The notes under the pieces: model-generated
Told to the model about the DNA's origin: nothing
Databases searched by the model: none
Seen by the model: only the letters and a program-made list of their open reading frames with translations
Made by a program: the position numbers and the translations under genes
Assembly: GCF_025318105.1 (NCBI RefSeq)
Contig: NZ_JAOANI010000014.1
Location: 372,001-436,000, forward strand
Direction of reading: 5' to 3'
Length of the DNA stretch: 64,000 nt
Source of the DNA: Venatoribacter pacificus
GTDB taxonomy: Bacteria > Pseudomonadota > Gammaproteobacteria > Pseudomonadales > Oceanobacteraceae
In this document: positions 25,969-34,319 of the stretch, piece after piece
Numbering within the stretch: position 1 is the first letter of the stretch
Layout: every line of letters starts with the position of its first letter

Positions 25969-26718
25969 ATGCTGAGCAATATGCAGGATCTGCGCTTTAG
26001 CAGCAGTGAATCATTGGCCAGGCAGCTGGCTGAAGATTTAGCGACGCGTTTGCAGCGTTGTATTGAGCGCCGCGGCCGGGCGTGTCTGGCCGTCAGTGGT
26101 GGCAGTACACCGGTGCGTTTTTTTCAGCAGTTGGCGCAGCAAACAATTGACTGGCAGAAAGTCCTGATCACTCTGGTCGATGAACGTTGGCTGGATGAAA
26201 GTGATCCGCAGAGTAATGCCGCATTGGTGCGCGAACATTTGCTGCAACGGCACGCGCGCCAGGCGTATTTTTTGCCTTTAAAAAATAAAGCCCCCACTCC
26301 CGAGCAAGGCTTTATGGCTTGTGAAAATACCCTGCATGAACAGATTGACCAGCTCGACTACGCCGTGTTGGGCATGGGAAGTGATGGTCATACCGCCAGC
26401 TGGTTTCCACACAGTCAGGCATTGATGTCCTGTCTGGATGACAACACCGGAGCCTGGTGCTGCCCGGTAACCGATCGCAATGTCAGCCCGGCGCGCATGA
26501 CGCTCAGCTGGAGCCTGCTGGCAACATGCCAACAATTATTTCTGCTGTTTGATGGCGATGATAAAAACCGTGTGTTCAGCCTTGCCTGTGATACGGCTGA
26601 AGCAGGCAATACGGCGGCGATGCCGGTGCGTAAGATCTTGTTTCAAACGCAGGTACCGCTGAGTGTTTATCGCCGAGATGGTTTAACCGGAGTATCTGAT
26701 GCACCCCATACTGCTTGA
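25969..26718 (+). CDS. pgl: 6-phosphogluconolactonase (DevB type)
   Basis: Pgl hydrolyses the lactone made by Zwf. The 249-residue product has the phosphate-binding stretch CLAVSGGSTPVRFFQQL and LVDERWLDESDPQSN, plus GMGSDGHTASWFP, all typical of the SOL/DevB family. It begins nine bases after zwf with AGGAGG upstream, and its end overlaps edd by 20 bases. Confidence 0.97.
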   Translation: MLSNMQDLRFSSSESLARQLAEDLATRLQRCIERRGRACLAVSGGSTPVRFFQQLAQQTIDWQKVLITLVDERWLDESDPQSNAALVREHLLQRHARQAYFLPLKNKAPTPEQGFMACENTLHEQIDQLDYAVLGMGSDGHTASWFPHSQALMSCLDDNTGAWCCPVTDRNVSPARMTLSWSLLATCQQLFLLFDGDDKNRVFSLACDTAEAGNTAAMPVRKILFQTQVPLSVYRRDGLTGVSDAPHTA

Positions 26719-28510
26719 TGTGACCGCACGTATCCGCCAGCGCAGCCAAACCACACGCGCTGCTTATCTGGCTCAAATAGAACAGGCCGTGGCGCAAGGG
26801 CCGGTACGCGATCAGCTGAGCTGTACCAATCTGGCCCACGATTATGCTGCCTCGTCGGATAATGAAAAACTGATCCTGCGCCAGAATCACCGTGCCGCCA
26901 ACATTGCCATTATCAGTGCGTACAACGATGTACTCTCGGCCCATGCGCCTTACCGTGCGTATCCTGAGCAGTTAAAACAAGCGCTGGCGGCACATGGCCA
27001 TGTCGGACAAATGGCGGGCGGTGTGCCGGCGATGTGCGATGGTGTGACTCAGGGGCAAAGCGGGATGGAATTGTCGTTATTCAGCCGCGATGTGATTGCG
27101 CTGAGTGCGGCGGTGGCGATGTCGCATCAGGTATTCGATGGCATGCTGCTGTTGGGTATCTGCGACAAAATTGTGCCGGGCTTATTAATGGCCGCGCTGC
27201 GTTTTGGCCATCTGCCAGCGATTTTTGTACCGGCGGGTCCTATGCCCAGTGGTATCAGTAACAGCGATAAGGCCAAAGTCCGTCAGGCTTATGCCGCCGG
27301 AGAGGTGGGCCGTGATGAACTGCTGAGCAGCGAAATGGCCTCATATCACAGCGCCGGTACCTGCACGTTCTATGGCACCGCCAATTCCAATCAGATGCTG
27401 ATGGAAATCATGGGCCTGCAATTACCAGGATCCTCATTTATTAACCCGGATGATCCATTACGGGCACCTTTAACCCAGGCTGCGGCGCGGCGTGTCACCG
27501 AGCTGACCGCCTTGGCTCCAGATTTCACCCCGCTGGGTCAGATGGTCGACGAGCGCACGCTGGTGAACGCGATGGTGGGGTTGCTGGCGACCGGTGGTTC
27601 TACGAATCACAGCATTCATTTACTGGCGATCGGGCGCATGGCCGGCCTTGTGCTCGACTGGCAGGATATGGCCGATTTGTCAGACGTTGTTCCTTTACTG
27701 GCGCGGGTTTATCCCAATGGCAAAGCCGATATCAACGCGTTTCAGCGCAGTGGAGGCATGGCCTACTTAATGCGCGAGCTGGCTTCCGCCGGATTGCTGC
27801 ATACCGATGTTAAAACCATTATGGGCAACGGCCTGGAGCCATATTTCAAAGAACCGTATCTGAGTTCTGAACGTACTCTGGGCTGGCGTCCGGCCGTGGC
27901 CGAGAGCCTCGATTTATCGGTATTGGCACCGGCTCATGCGCCGTTTATGCGCGAAGGCGGAATGAAGCTGCTGCAGGGCAATCTGGGCCGTGCCGTGATG
28001 AAAGTTTCGGCGGTACCGGACGACCGCTGGCAAATAGAAGCACCCGCCAGGGTCTTTACAACCCAGGAAGCCGTTTTAGTGGCGTATCAGCAAGGCGAAC
28101 TGAATCGTGATGTGGTGGTGGTGCTGAAATATCAGGGGCCTAAAGCCAACGGCATGCCGGAACTGCACCAGCTGACCCCGGCGCTGACCAACCTGCAGGA
28201 TGCGGGTCATCGTGTTGCTCTGGTCACCGACGGCCGTCTGTCCGGTGCATCGGGCAAAGTACCGGCGGCGATTCATGTCTGTCCGGAAGCCGGTGCCGCT
28301 GGCTGGCTGGATGCGGTGCAGGATGGCGATGTTATCCGTCTCGACGGACACCATGGTGAACTGCAGGTCCTGACGGACGATTTTGTTCAGCGTCCGCGCA
28401 CCGTGCCTGCCGTTCCTTCCGACGTTGGCTGCGGCCGTGAGTTATTCGCCGGTTTCCGCAAATTAGTAACTCCGGCCGATCAGGGCGCGTTGTCTGTCGG
28501 CTGGGATTGA
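26699..28510 (+). CDS. edd: Phosphogluconate dehydratase (Entner-Doudoroff)
   Basis: Edd dehydrates 6-phosphogluconate to KDPG with an iron-sulfur cluster. The 603-residue product matches E. coli Edd along its length: N-terminal LLDVTARIRQRSQTTRAAYL, AGGVPAMCDGVTQGQSGME, LGICDKIVPGLLMAAL, AGTCTFYGTANSNQ and VTDGRLSGASGKVPA. The cysteines in MCDG, ICDK and TCTF are the likely cluster ligands. The ATG at 26699 lies inside the 3' end of pgl. Confidence 0.98.
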   Translation: MHPILLDVTARIRQRSQTTRAAYLAQIEQAVAQGPVRDQLSCTNLAHDYAASSDNEKLILRQNHRAANIAIISAYNDVLSAHAPYRAYPEQLKQALAAHGHVGQMAGGVPAMCDGVTQGQSGMELSLFSRDVIALSAAVAMSHQVFDGMLLLGICDKIVPGLLMAALRFGHLPAIFVPAGPMPSGISNSDKAKVRQAYAAGEVGRDELLSSEMASYHSAGTCTFYGTANSNQMLMEIMGLQLPGSSFINPDDPLRAPLTQAAARRVTELTALAPDFTPLGQMVDERTLVNAMVGLLATGGSTNHSIHLLAIGRMAGLVLDWQDMADLSDVVPLLARVYPNGKADINAFQRSGGMAYLMRELASAGLLHTDVKTIMGNGLEPYFKEPYLSSERTLGWRPAVAESLDLSVLAPAHAPFMREGGMKLLQGNLGRAVMKVSAVPDDRWQIEAPARVFTTQEAVLVAYQQGELNRDVVVVLKYQGPKANGMPELHQLTPALTNLQDAGHRVALVTDGRLSGASGKVPAAIHVCPEAGAAGWLDAVQDGDVIRLDGHHGELQVLTDDFVQRPRTVPAVPSDVGCGRELFAGFRKLVTPADQGALSVGWD

Positions 28511-28558
28511 AGCAGAACACTCGTTTGAGCATTCAGGGTACGTTTAAGGAGAATCGTG

Positions 28559-29167
28559 ATGTGGGATTTATGGTTAGACCGGGCCAAACCTCTGGTGCCC
28601 GTTATCGTGATAGATGATCCGGAAGATGCCGTGCCTCTGGCACAGGCGCTGGTGCAGGGAGGCGTTCGCCTGCTGGAAGTAACGCTGCGCACCCGCCACG
28701 GCCTGGATGCCATCACCCGGATTAAACATGAAGTTCCGGGAGCCATTGTCGGCGTAGGTACCGTGACCAGTGCAGAGCAAATGGAAGATGCACTGAACCG
28801 GGGCGCTGAGTTTGTCGTCAGCCCCGGAATTTCGCCGGAGTTACTCGAATGTGCACGACGTTGGGGCGGCCCGTATTTACCGGGGGTGGCGACACCGAGC
28901 GAAGTTCTGCAGGCACGCGCGGCCGGATTTAAATATCAGAAGTTTTTCCCCGCCGCCGCCGCCGGTGGCATTGATATGCTGAAGGCGTTTGCGGGCCCCT
29001 TTGCAGATGTGAAGTTCTGTCCGACCGGTGGTATTGGGCAAAAAAATTATCAGGATTATCTGGCCTTGAATAATGTATTTGCCGTGGGCGGCAGCTGGTT
29101 GACGCCGGCAGAAGCAATCTCGGCACGAAACTGGCAAGCAATAACGACCATGGCCATTGCCGGATAA
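28559..29167 (+). CDS. eda: KDPG/KHG aldolase Eda
   Basis: Eda cleaves KDPG to pyruvate and glyceraldehyde-3-phosphate. The 202-residue class I aldolase has the catalytic glutamate in LLEVTLRTRHGL and the Schiff-base lysine in FKYQKFFPA, with phosphate-binding CPTGGIGQKN. AAGGAGA at 28546-28552 serves ATG 28559 or the GTG one codon earlier. The next gene, a GH13 phosphorylase, begins ten bases after the stop, so it is in the same operon. Confidence 0.97.
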   Translation: MWDLWLDRAKPLVPVIVIDDPEDAVPLAQALVQGGVRLLEVTLRTRHGLDAITRIKHEVPGAIVGVGTVTSAEQMEDALNRGAEFVVSPGISPELLECARRWGGPYLPGVATPSEVLQARAAGFKYQKFFPAAAAGGIDMLKAFAGPFADVKFCPTGGIGQKNYQDYLALNNVFAVGGSWLTPAEAISARNWQAITTMAIAG

Positions 29168-29177
29168 CTGAGAGCCT

Positions 29178-30914
29178 ATGACGGAGCCAATACTGAGCGG
29201 TTTTAAACAACGCCTGGAAAACATTTATTCTGAGCGGAATGATCACGGCGAGCTGGCGCAGCATATTATGCGTTTGTGCCAGCAATTTTCTGACAGCAAT
29301 ATCCGGGTAGAAAAAACAGCCAGAGCGGAGCGCTGGTCAGAACAGGACGTCATCCTGATTACCTACGGCCACAGTATTCAGCAGGAAGGTGAGATTCCGC
29401 TGCAAACGCTGGGGGATTTTTTACGCGGTCATCTGCTCGATACCATCAATAATGTGCATATTTTGCCGTTTTTTCCGTACAGTTCGGATGATGGTTTTTC
29501 GGTGATTGATTACCGTCAGGTAAACCCGGACTGGGGCAGCTGGGAAGATATCAGCGCGATCGCCCACGATTTTGATCTGATGATGGATCTGGTGATTAAC
29601 CATTGCTCGCGGGAAAACTTATGGTTTGTCGATTACATCGGTAATCGTGAACCCTACAGTGAATATTTTATTGAAGTTGACCCGGAAACCGATGTATCGG
29701 CGGTTACCCGGCCACGCAATACGCCGCTGTTAACACCGGTGCATACTCACCGTGGGGTGCGTCATGTGTGGGCCACCTTCAGTGAAGATCAGATCGATCT
29801 GAATTTTGCCAATCCCCGTGTCCTGCTCGAATTCATACAGATATTGCTGCTGTATGTGGAGCGCGGAGCACGCTTTATCCGCCTGGATGCCATTGCCTTT
29901 CTGTGGAAAAAAATCGGCACCCGCTGCGTGCATCTGCCGCAGACCCATGAAGTGGTCAAACTGTTGCGCGATGTACTCGATTATGCAGCTCCGGAGGTGG
30001 TGTTGATTACCGAAACCAACGTGCCGGTGGCTGAAAACCTGAGTTATTTCGGTCAGTCCGATGAAGCCCATATGGTGTATCAGTTTGGTCTGCCGCCATT
30101 AGTATTGCATGCTCTTAATCGTGGTAATGCCAGCTTTCTGACGGATTGGGCTGATAAAATTCCGCCATTACCGGCCGGTTGCAGCTACCTGAATTTTACC
30201 GCTTCACATGATGGTATCGGTGTGCGCCCGGTGGAAGGTATTTTGCCTGAGCGCGAAGTGCAGGATCTGATTGATTCCATGCACCGCTTTGGTGGCTTTG
30301 TCAGCATGAAAGCCAATGCGGACGGCAGTCAGAGTCCGTATGAAATTAACATCAGTTTGTTTGATGCCTGCATGGGTACGCGACGCGGCAGTGATCATTT
30401 TCAGGTGCAGCGTTTTCTGTGTTCGCAGGCGATCATGCTCGCTATTCAGGGCATTCCTGCACTGTATATTCACAGCCTGGTGGCGACACCCAACGATCTT
30501 GAACATGTTGAACAAACCGGCCGCACGCGTTCGATTAACCGTAAAATCTGGAATCGTCACGAGCTGGAATGTCTGCTGAGTAATCCGGTAACGCCGCAGG
30601 CGGAAGTGTTCAGTGAGTTACGCCGCATGATTAAAATCCGTCGTCAGCAGAGCGCCTTTCATCCGGATGCACGGCAAGATATTGTGCGCATTAATTCCGA
30701 TTTATTTATTGTTAAACGCACCAGTGTGGATAACAGCCAAACACTCTATGCGTTGTCGAATGTGACTGAGCGTATTCTGCAGTTGCCACTGGCCAGCCTG
30801 GGTTTTTTACCGGGTGGAATGTCCAATCTTCTGAGCCATGACGAGGCAGATAGTGCGTTAGCAGAGGTCTTAACCCTGGCGCCGTATCAGACGGTCTGGC
30901 TGACCCAGTCGTAA
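29178..30914 (+). CDS. GH13_18 sugar phosphorylase, probable glucosylglycerate phosphorylase (YcjM-like)
   Basis: The 578-residue protein is a GH13 subfamily 18 barrel. Expected catalytic residues are the aspartate in RFIRLDAIAFLWKK, the glutamate in VLITETNVPVAEN and the aspartate in TASHDGIGVRPVEG. The long N-terminal extension, HLPQTHEVVKLLRDVLDY and ETNVP differ from true sucrose phosphorylases and match E. coli YcjM-type enzymes, which split glucosylglycerate with phosphate into glucose-1-phosphate and glycerate. That specificity fits the nearby glyK-gpgP-gpgS genes. It ends the zwf operon. Glucosylglycerol or sucrose as substrate cannot be excluded from sequence alone. Confidence 0.85.
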   Translation: MTEPILSGFKQRLENIYSERNDHGELAQHIMRLCQQFSDSNIRVEKTARAERWSEQDVILITYGHSIQQEGEIPLQTLGDFLRGHLLDTINNVHILPFFPYSSDDGFSVIDYRQVNPDWGSWEDISAIAHDFDLMMDLVINHCSRENLWFVDYIGNREPYSEYFIEVDPETDVSAVTRPRNTPLLTPVHTHRGVRHVWATFSEDQIDLNFANPRVLLEFIQILLLYVERGARFIRLDAIAFLWKKIGTRCVHLPQTHEVVKLLRDVLDYAAPEVVLITETNVPVAENLSYFGQSDEAHMVYQFGLPPLVLHALNRGNASFLTDWADKIPPLPAGCSYLNFTASHDGIGVRPVEGILPEREVQDLIDSMHRFGGFVSMKANADGSQSPYEINISLFDACMGTRRGSDHFQVQRFLCSQAIMLAIQGIPALYIHSLVATPNDLEHVEQTGRTRSINRKIWNRHELECLLSNPVTPQAEVFSELRRMIKIRRQQSAFHPDARQDIVRINSDLFIVKRTSVDNSQTLYALSNVTERILQLPLASLGFLPGGMSNLLSHDEADSALAEVLTLAPYQTVWLTQS

Positions 30915-30963
30915 CCGTTGCCAGCCAGGCTCCTCGCGTTTTAATCACGCGCTGCTGGCCTTG

Positions 30964-31575
30964 TCAGCGGCTCAGGCCGCCGATCATCAGACGGATAATC
31001 TCCTGACGCCAGGGGGCTATCTGAGCATCGTTAAAGTCGTTCAGTGCCACATGCTTTACGGTTTCCATCAGCATCGCGGTCACCAAACGGGCGGCAATCG
31101 CCGTATCCATTTCGCGGCGCAAAAAATTCTTGTTGATACCGTTAAGCAGATAATAGGCGGTAAATTCGGCGAATAATTCCTGAATGCGGTTTACCGCATC
31201 ACTGATCTCCGCATCCACGCCATAAGATTCGTAAAAAGCGATGCGTGCCAGTTGTGGCCGTTCACGAAAAATGGCAATCAGGCGGTCAGCAATGCGTTCC
31301 AGCTGTTGCTGATATTCCGTCAGCGAGTTGGTGTTGGGCGGCTCCTGCTGTACGACGGTCGCCATCTCGCTGAGCAGCAGGTTGAGAATTTCGTTAAAAA
31401 TATCCCGTTTGTTTTTGTAGTAGCGATAGACCGTGCCATGGCCAATGCCCAGGCGGGTGGCGATATCGGCAATACCGCTGGCGTGGAAGCCTTTGTCGGC
31501 AAAAATATCGATGGCGGCATCGAGGATGTCCTGTCGACGGCGGGCAATTTTCTCGGGTGAAGCGATATTGGCCAT
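30964..31575 (-). CDS. TetR-family transcriptional regulator
   Basis: The 203-residue product has the TetR helix-turn-helix at about 12-60 (ILDAAIDIFADKGFHASGIADIATRLGIGHGTVYRYYKNK) shown here in pieces: the recognition part is IGHGTVYRYYKNK. The C-terminal helical ligand domain has no clue to the effector. It is convergent with the phosphorylase gene and divergent from the DUF6482-like gene. Whether it controls either is unknown. Confidence 0.92.
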   Translation of the reverse strand: MANIASPEKIARRRQDILDAAIDIFADKGFHASGIADIATRLGIGHGTVYRYYKNKRDIFNEILNLLLSEMATVVQQEPPNTNSLTEYQQQLERIADRLIAIFRERPQLARIAFYESYGVDAEISDAVNRIQELFAEFTAYYLLNGINKNFLRREMDTAIAARLVTAMLMETVKHVALNDFNDAQIAPWRQEIIRLMIGGLSR

Positions 31576-31786
31576 AACTATCCTGCTGGCCGCGCGGTGT
31601 TTAATGTCCGGGGCGTAAAACGGAAACGGACGTCATTTTTGAGGGCCGGGGGCATATTGTCAAATGCAGGGTCTTCGCCGCCTCTGATAGCCAATGGTTC
31701 TTAGATAGCAGAAACAGGGGGGTTATATTGCTGTATAACTGTTGTATAGTTTTTTAGTGCTTTGTGTTCGTAACAGGAGAAGGAAT

Positions 31787-32074
31787 ATGACCACCACAGA
31801 ATTCAAGAAAGTGCTGCGTTCAGGCCAGGCTGAGGTGAACATTCTGGCCAATGAAGGGGATCTCTACCTGGTGCAGGTTGAACATCTTGGGCAGCGCAGT
31901 CTGCTGATGGAGGGCGGAATGCCGATGCGTTTCCGCGGCTTGTCAGAATGCTCCGGTAAGCTGGCGAGCCTGGGGGCACGTGAGGGCTTTATGGTACAGC
32001 AGCTGCCTTACGATGAAATGATCAACAACGCCGAGCTTCCGCAGGCTGGCCGCCTGCCAATGCATTTCCATTAA
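31787..32074 (+). CDS. Small conserved protein, DUF6482-like
   Basis: From ATG 31787, with AGGAGAAGGA just before, the product is 95 residues. Its plan, a helical start (EFKKVLRSGQ), then strands with GDLYLVQVEHLGQRSLLMEGG and RFRGLSECSGKLASLG, resembles the DUF6482 family I recall from pseudomonads. Function is unknown. A longer frame from 31742 would precede the ribosome site. The 211-bp gap to the divergent TetR gene holds the promoters of both. Confidence 0.65.
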   Translation: MTTTEFKKVLRSGQAEVNILANEGDLYLVQVEHLGQRSLLMEGGMPMRFRGLSECSGKLASLGAREGFMVQQLPYDEMINNAELPQAGRLPMHFH

Positions 32075-32090
32075 TCCGGGGTATCTGATC

Positions 32091-32236
32091 TAGCAGGCTG
32101 TTGATTTTCTATCTGCGTTGCCACTGCAGTGTTAAAAACCGACTCAAAATTCTCATTTACGACCTGTAAACTGCGCTTTTTCGCCGGTTTTTGCCTTGCA
32201 TTGACTGCCTCGAAGACGAAAATCAACGGCCTGCTA
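32091..32236. mobile_element. 146-bp palindromic element with 19-bp imperfect terminal inverted repeats (MITE-like)
   Basis: TAGCAGGCTGTTGATTTTC (32091-32109) and GAAAATCAACGGCCTGCTA (32218-32236) are reverse complements with one mismatch. Inside, GTTAAAAACCG and CGGTTTTTGCC, and ATTTAC and GTAAAC, also face each other, so most of the element can fold as one long imperfect hairpin centred near 32163. It has no ORF and sits just after gpgS. I found no target-site duplication. It resembles short non-autonomous repeats scattered in marine gammaproteobacteria. Confidence 0.65.
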
Positions 32237-32272
32237 TGCATTGGCAGACGACAAGCCATGACTGATTTTCCG

Positions 32273-33487
32273 TCAGTGATGGTTGTCTTCTTCGACCGCT
32301 TCATAAATACGATCAAGAATATCCGGCACGGCTGAGATCACCCGGTTCCAGCTCGGGATAAAAGGCGTTTCCATCGGATTGGCGAGGAAATGTTCACCGG
32401 CAGACATAATATTTTCGGCAAATAATTCCACGGCTTTTTCTTCGGCATGACGATCGAGCGTTAAACCATTCATGCGTGCATCGTTGTAATAGGTTTCGAC
32501 AAAATCCAGCGCAATGCGGAAGTAGGTGGCTTTAATTGAGCGGAAGGTTTCGGTAGTGAAGATTTCTCCCTGAGTGGCCAGCTTGCGGAAAATAGCTTTG
32601 CAGATGTCGGTGCTCATTTTCGACAGTCCCCGGCTGGCGTCTTCTTCCGACAGAGGCTGGTGTTTATGGTCATACACATCGGCAATATCGACCTGACAGA
32701 TACGGTTGGTTGAATAATTACGCTTCATTTCTGACAGCACGCCGATTTCCAAGCCCCAGTCGGATGGAATACGGATATCGTTCAGCACATCGGTACGCAT
32801 CGAAAATTCACCCGACAGCGGATAACGGAAGCTGTCGAGATACTCCAGGTAATCCAGTGAACCATACACTTTTTTCAGTGCACGGATTAACGGCGTTACC
32901 AATAAACGGCTGACGCGGCCATTCAGTTTTTGTGTGGCGACGCGGGCATAATAGCCTTTGGCAAATTCGTAGTTAAAGGCCGGATTGGCCACCGGGTAAA
33001 TCAGGCGTGCCAGCATGCTGCGGTCGTAGGTAACGATATCGCAGTCGTGCAATGCAACCGATTCGGCACGGCCCGACGCCAGCACATAGCCATAGCAGTA
33101 CCAGACATTACGGCCTTTCCCCATTTCTTTCGGCGCCAGGCCTTCGTTTTGCAGCAACTCATCAATTTTGCGCAGGCGCGGGCCATCGTTCCATAAAATG
33201 CGGTGATGCTGCGGCAGGCGGGAAAAAAATTCCCGTGCATGGCCGTATTCTTTTTCGTCGGCGCGATCCAGGCCAATCACAATTTCGTTAAGGTAAGGAA
33301 CCTTGGCGACATCGTTAATGATGTTGTCCAGTGCCGGGCCGCTGAGTTCGGAGTAGAGAGAGGGCAGCACCAGCGACATGGGCCTGATACGTGAAAAACT
33401 GATGAGTTCTTTTTCTAATTCGTCCAGCGGACGGTCAACCAGATTATGCAGAGTGGTAATAATGCCGTTCTGATAAAAATCAGCCAC
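32273..33487 (-). CDS. gpgS: Glucosyl-3-phosphoglycerate synthase (GT81-like)
   Basis: GpgS transfers glucose from a nucleotide sugar to D-3-phosphoglycerate, the first step of glucosylglycerate synthesis. The 404-residue GT-A protein has VLPSLYSELSGPAL near residue 40, the metal-binding DxD in VALHDCDIVTYDR, and FSMRTDVLNDIRIPSDWGLEIG. I choose the GTG at 33487 (VADFYQNG), six bases after AGGAGG; the longer ATG start would engulf that site. It overlaps gpgP by eight bases. The related mannosyl enzyme (GT55) is the main alternative, but the YcjM-like phosphorylase nearby supports glucose. Confidence 0.85.
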   Translation of the reverse strand: MADFYQNGIITTLHNLVDRPLDELEKELISFSRIRPMSLVLPSLYSELSGPALDNIINDVAKVPYLNEIVIGLDRADEKEYGHAREFFSRLPQHHRILWNDGPRLRKIDELLQNEGLAPKEMGKGRNVWYCYGYVLASGRAESVALHDCDIVTYDRSMLARLIYPVANPAFNYEFAKGYYARVATQKLNGRVSRLLVTPLIRALKKVYGSLDYLEYLDSFRYPLSGEFSMRTDVLNDIRIPSDWGLEIGVLSEMKRNYSTNRICQVDIADVYDHKHQPLSEEDASRGLSKMSTDICKAIFRKLATQGEIFTTETFRSIKATYFRIALDFVETYYNDARMNGLTLDRHAEEKAVELFAENIMSAGEHFLANPMETPFIPSWNRVISAVPDILDRIYEAVEEDNHH

Positions 33488-34319
33488 TATGAGCCTCCTT
33501 GAACAGGTCATCTAACAGGGAAAGTAAGGTTTCATTCCAGCCCGCCGGTCCGGCTTTGCTGGCAATCCGCAGCTGTGGGTGCTGCAGTTCGAGGGTGTTT
33601 TTTATGCCGGGAATGACTATGGCGTAGTCGGCCGCGCTGAGCATGGCGCGGTCGTTTTCGCCATCACCCAGGGCGATCACTTTGACCGGCTGTTGCCATA
33701 ACGCTTCGTAATGATGACGGCAGAATTCCAGGCCGTGGGCCTTATCGTTGGGGCCCATTACATGATGAAAACGGCCGCCACTGAGCAGACGCAGATTGTG
33801 CATGGTCAATGCCTGGCGAAACTCCTCCAATTGCTTTTCCGTACCGGTCCAGACCAGCGGTTCGGACGCGCTGCGTTGTTTTGCCAGATGCGCATCCTCT
33901 ACCGATAAGCCGGTTAATGCCGCTACTTCGGTGGCGGTCATATCGTTAAAGCCGCGGAACTGAAAACCCTGCTGACGCAGACTGTGCAGCACTTTCAGTA
34001 TGGCCAGATAGCTACTGTGCAGAATTTCGCTGTTGTAGCCATTACCGTTGCTTTTCGGAATAAAAATCGCGCCGCCGTTTTCGCAGACAAAGGGATCGCG
34101 GTTATCCAGCGTTTCTCTCAGAAGCAGCATTTCATCGAAGGTTTTACTGCTGTTAAATACGCAGGGAATATTCAGGGTACGGAGTTTTTTCAGGGCTTTT
34201 TCTGCGGCTTGCGCGCTGTAGCTGTGATGATCAAGCAGGCTGCCGTCGAGATCGGTCACCACGACCAGGGGCAGCTCCGGCGGAGTATTGTGTGGATGTG
34301 TGGTTGTGTTCATGTTCAT
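33480..34319 (-). CDS. gpgP: Glucosyl/mannosyl-3-phosphoglycerate phosphatase (HAD-IIB)
   Basis: This HAD enzyme removes the phosphate from glucosyl-3-phosphoglycerate to give glucosylglycerate. The 279 residues show motif I VVTDLDGSLLDHHSY, motif II FNSSKT, the cap domain (about 95-200) with FRGFNDMTATEVA and GRFHHVMGPNDKAHGL, and motif III/IV IALGDGENDRAMLSAADYAIV. The family (MpgP/YedP) accepts both mannosyl and glucosyl substrates, so the gene name follows its partner. It lies between glyK and gpgS, overlapping both. An ATG two codons on is an alternative start. Confidence 0.88.
   Translation of the reverse strand: MNMNTTTHPHNTPPELPLVVVTDLDGSLLDHHSYSAQAAEKALKKLRTLNIPCVFNSSKTFDEMLLLRETLDNRDPFVCENGGAIFIPKSNGNGYNSEILHSSYLAILKVLHSLRQQGFQFRGFNDMTATEVAALTGLSVEDAHLAKQRSASEPLVWTGTEKQLEEFRQALTMHNLRLLSGGRFHHVMGPNDKAHGLEFCRHHYEALWQQPVKVIALGDGENDRAMLSAADYAIVIPGIKNTLELQHPQLRIASKAGPAGWNETLLSLLDDLFKEAHSG

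Noticed and set aside
30915..30963. Terminator between the phosphorylase and TetR genes
   Set aside because: Only short imperfect pairings (GCCAGC/GCTGGC, CGCG/CGCG) are present with no T-run, too weak to list.
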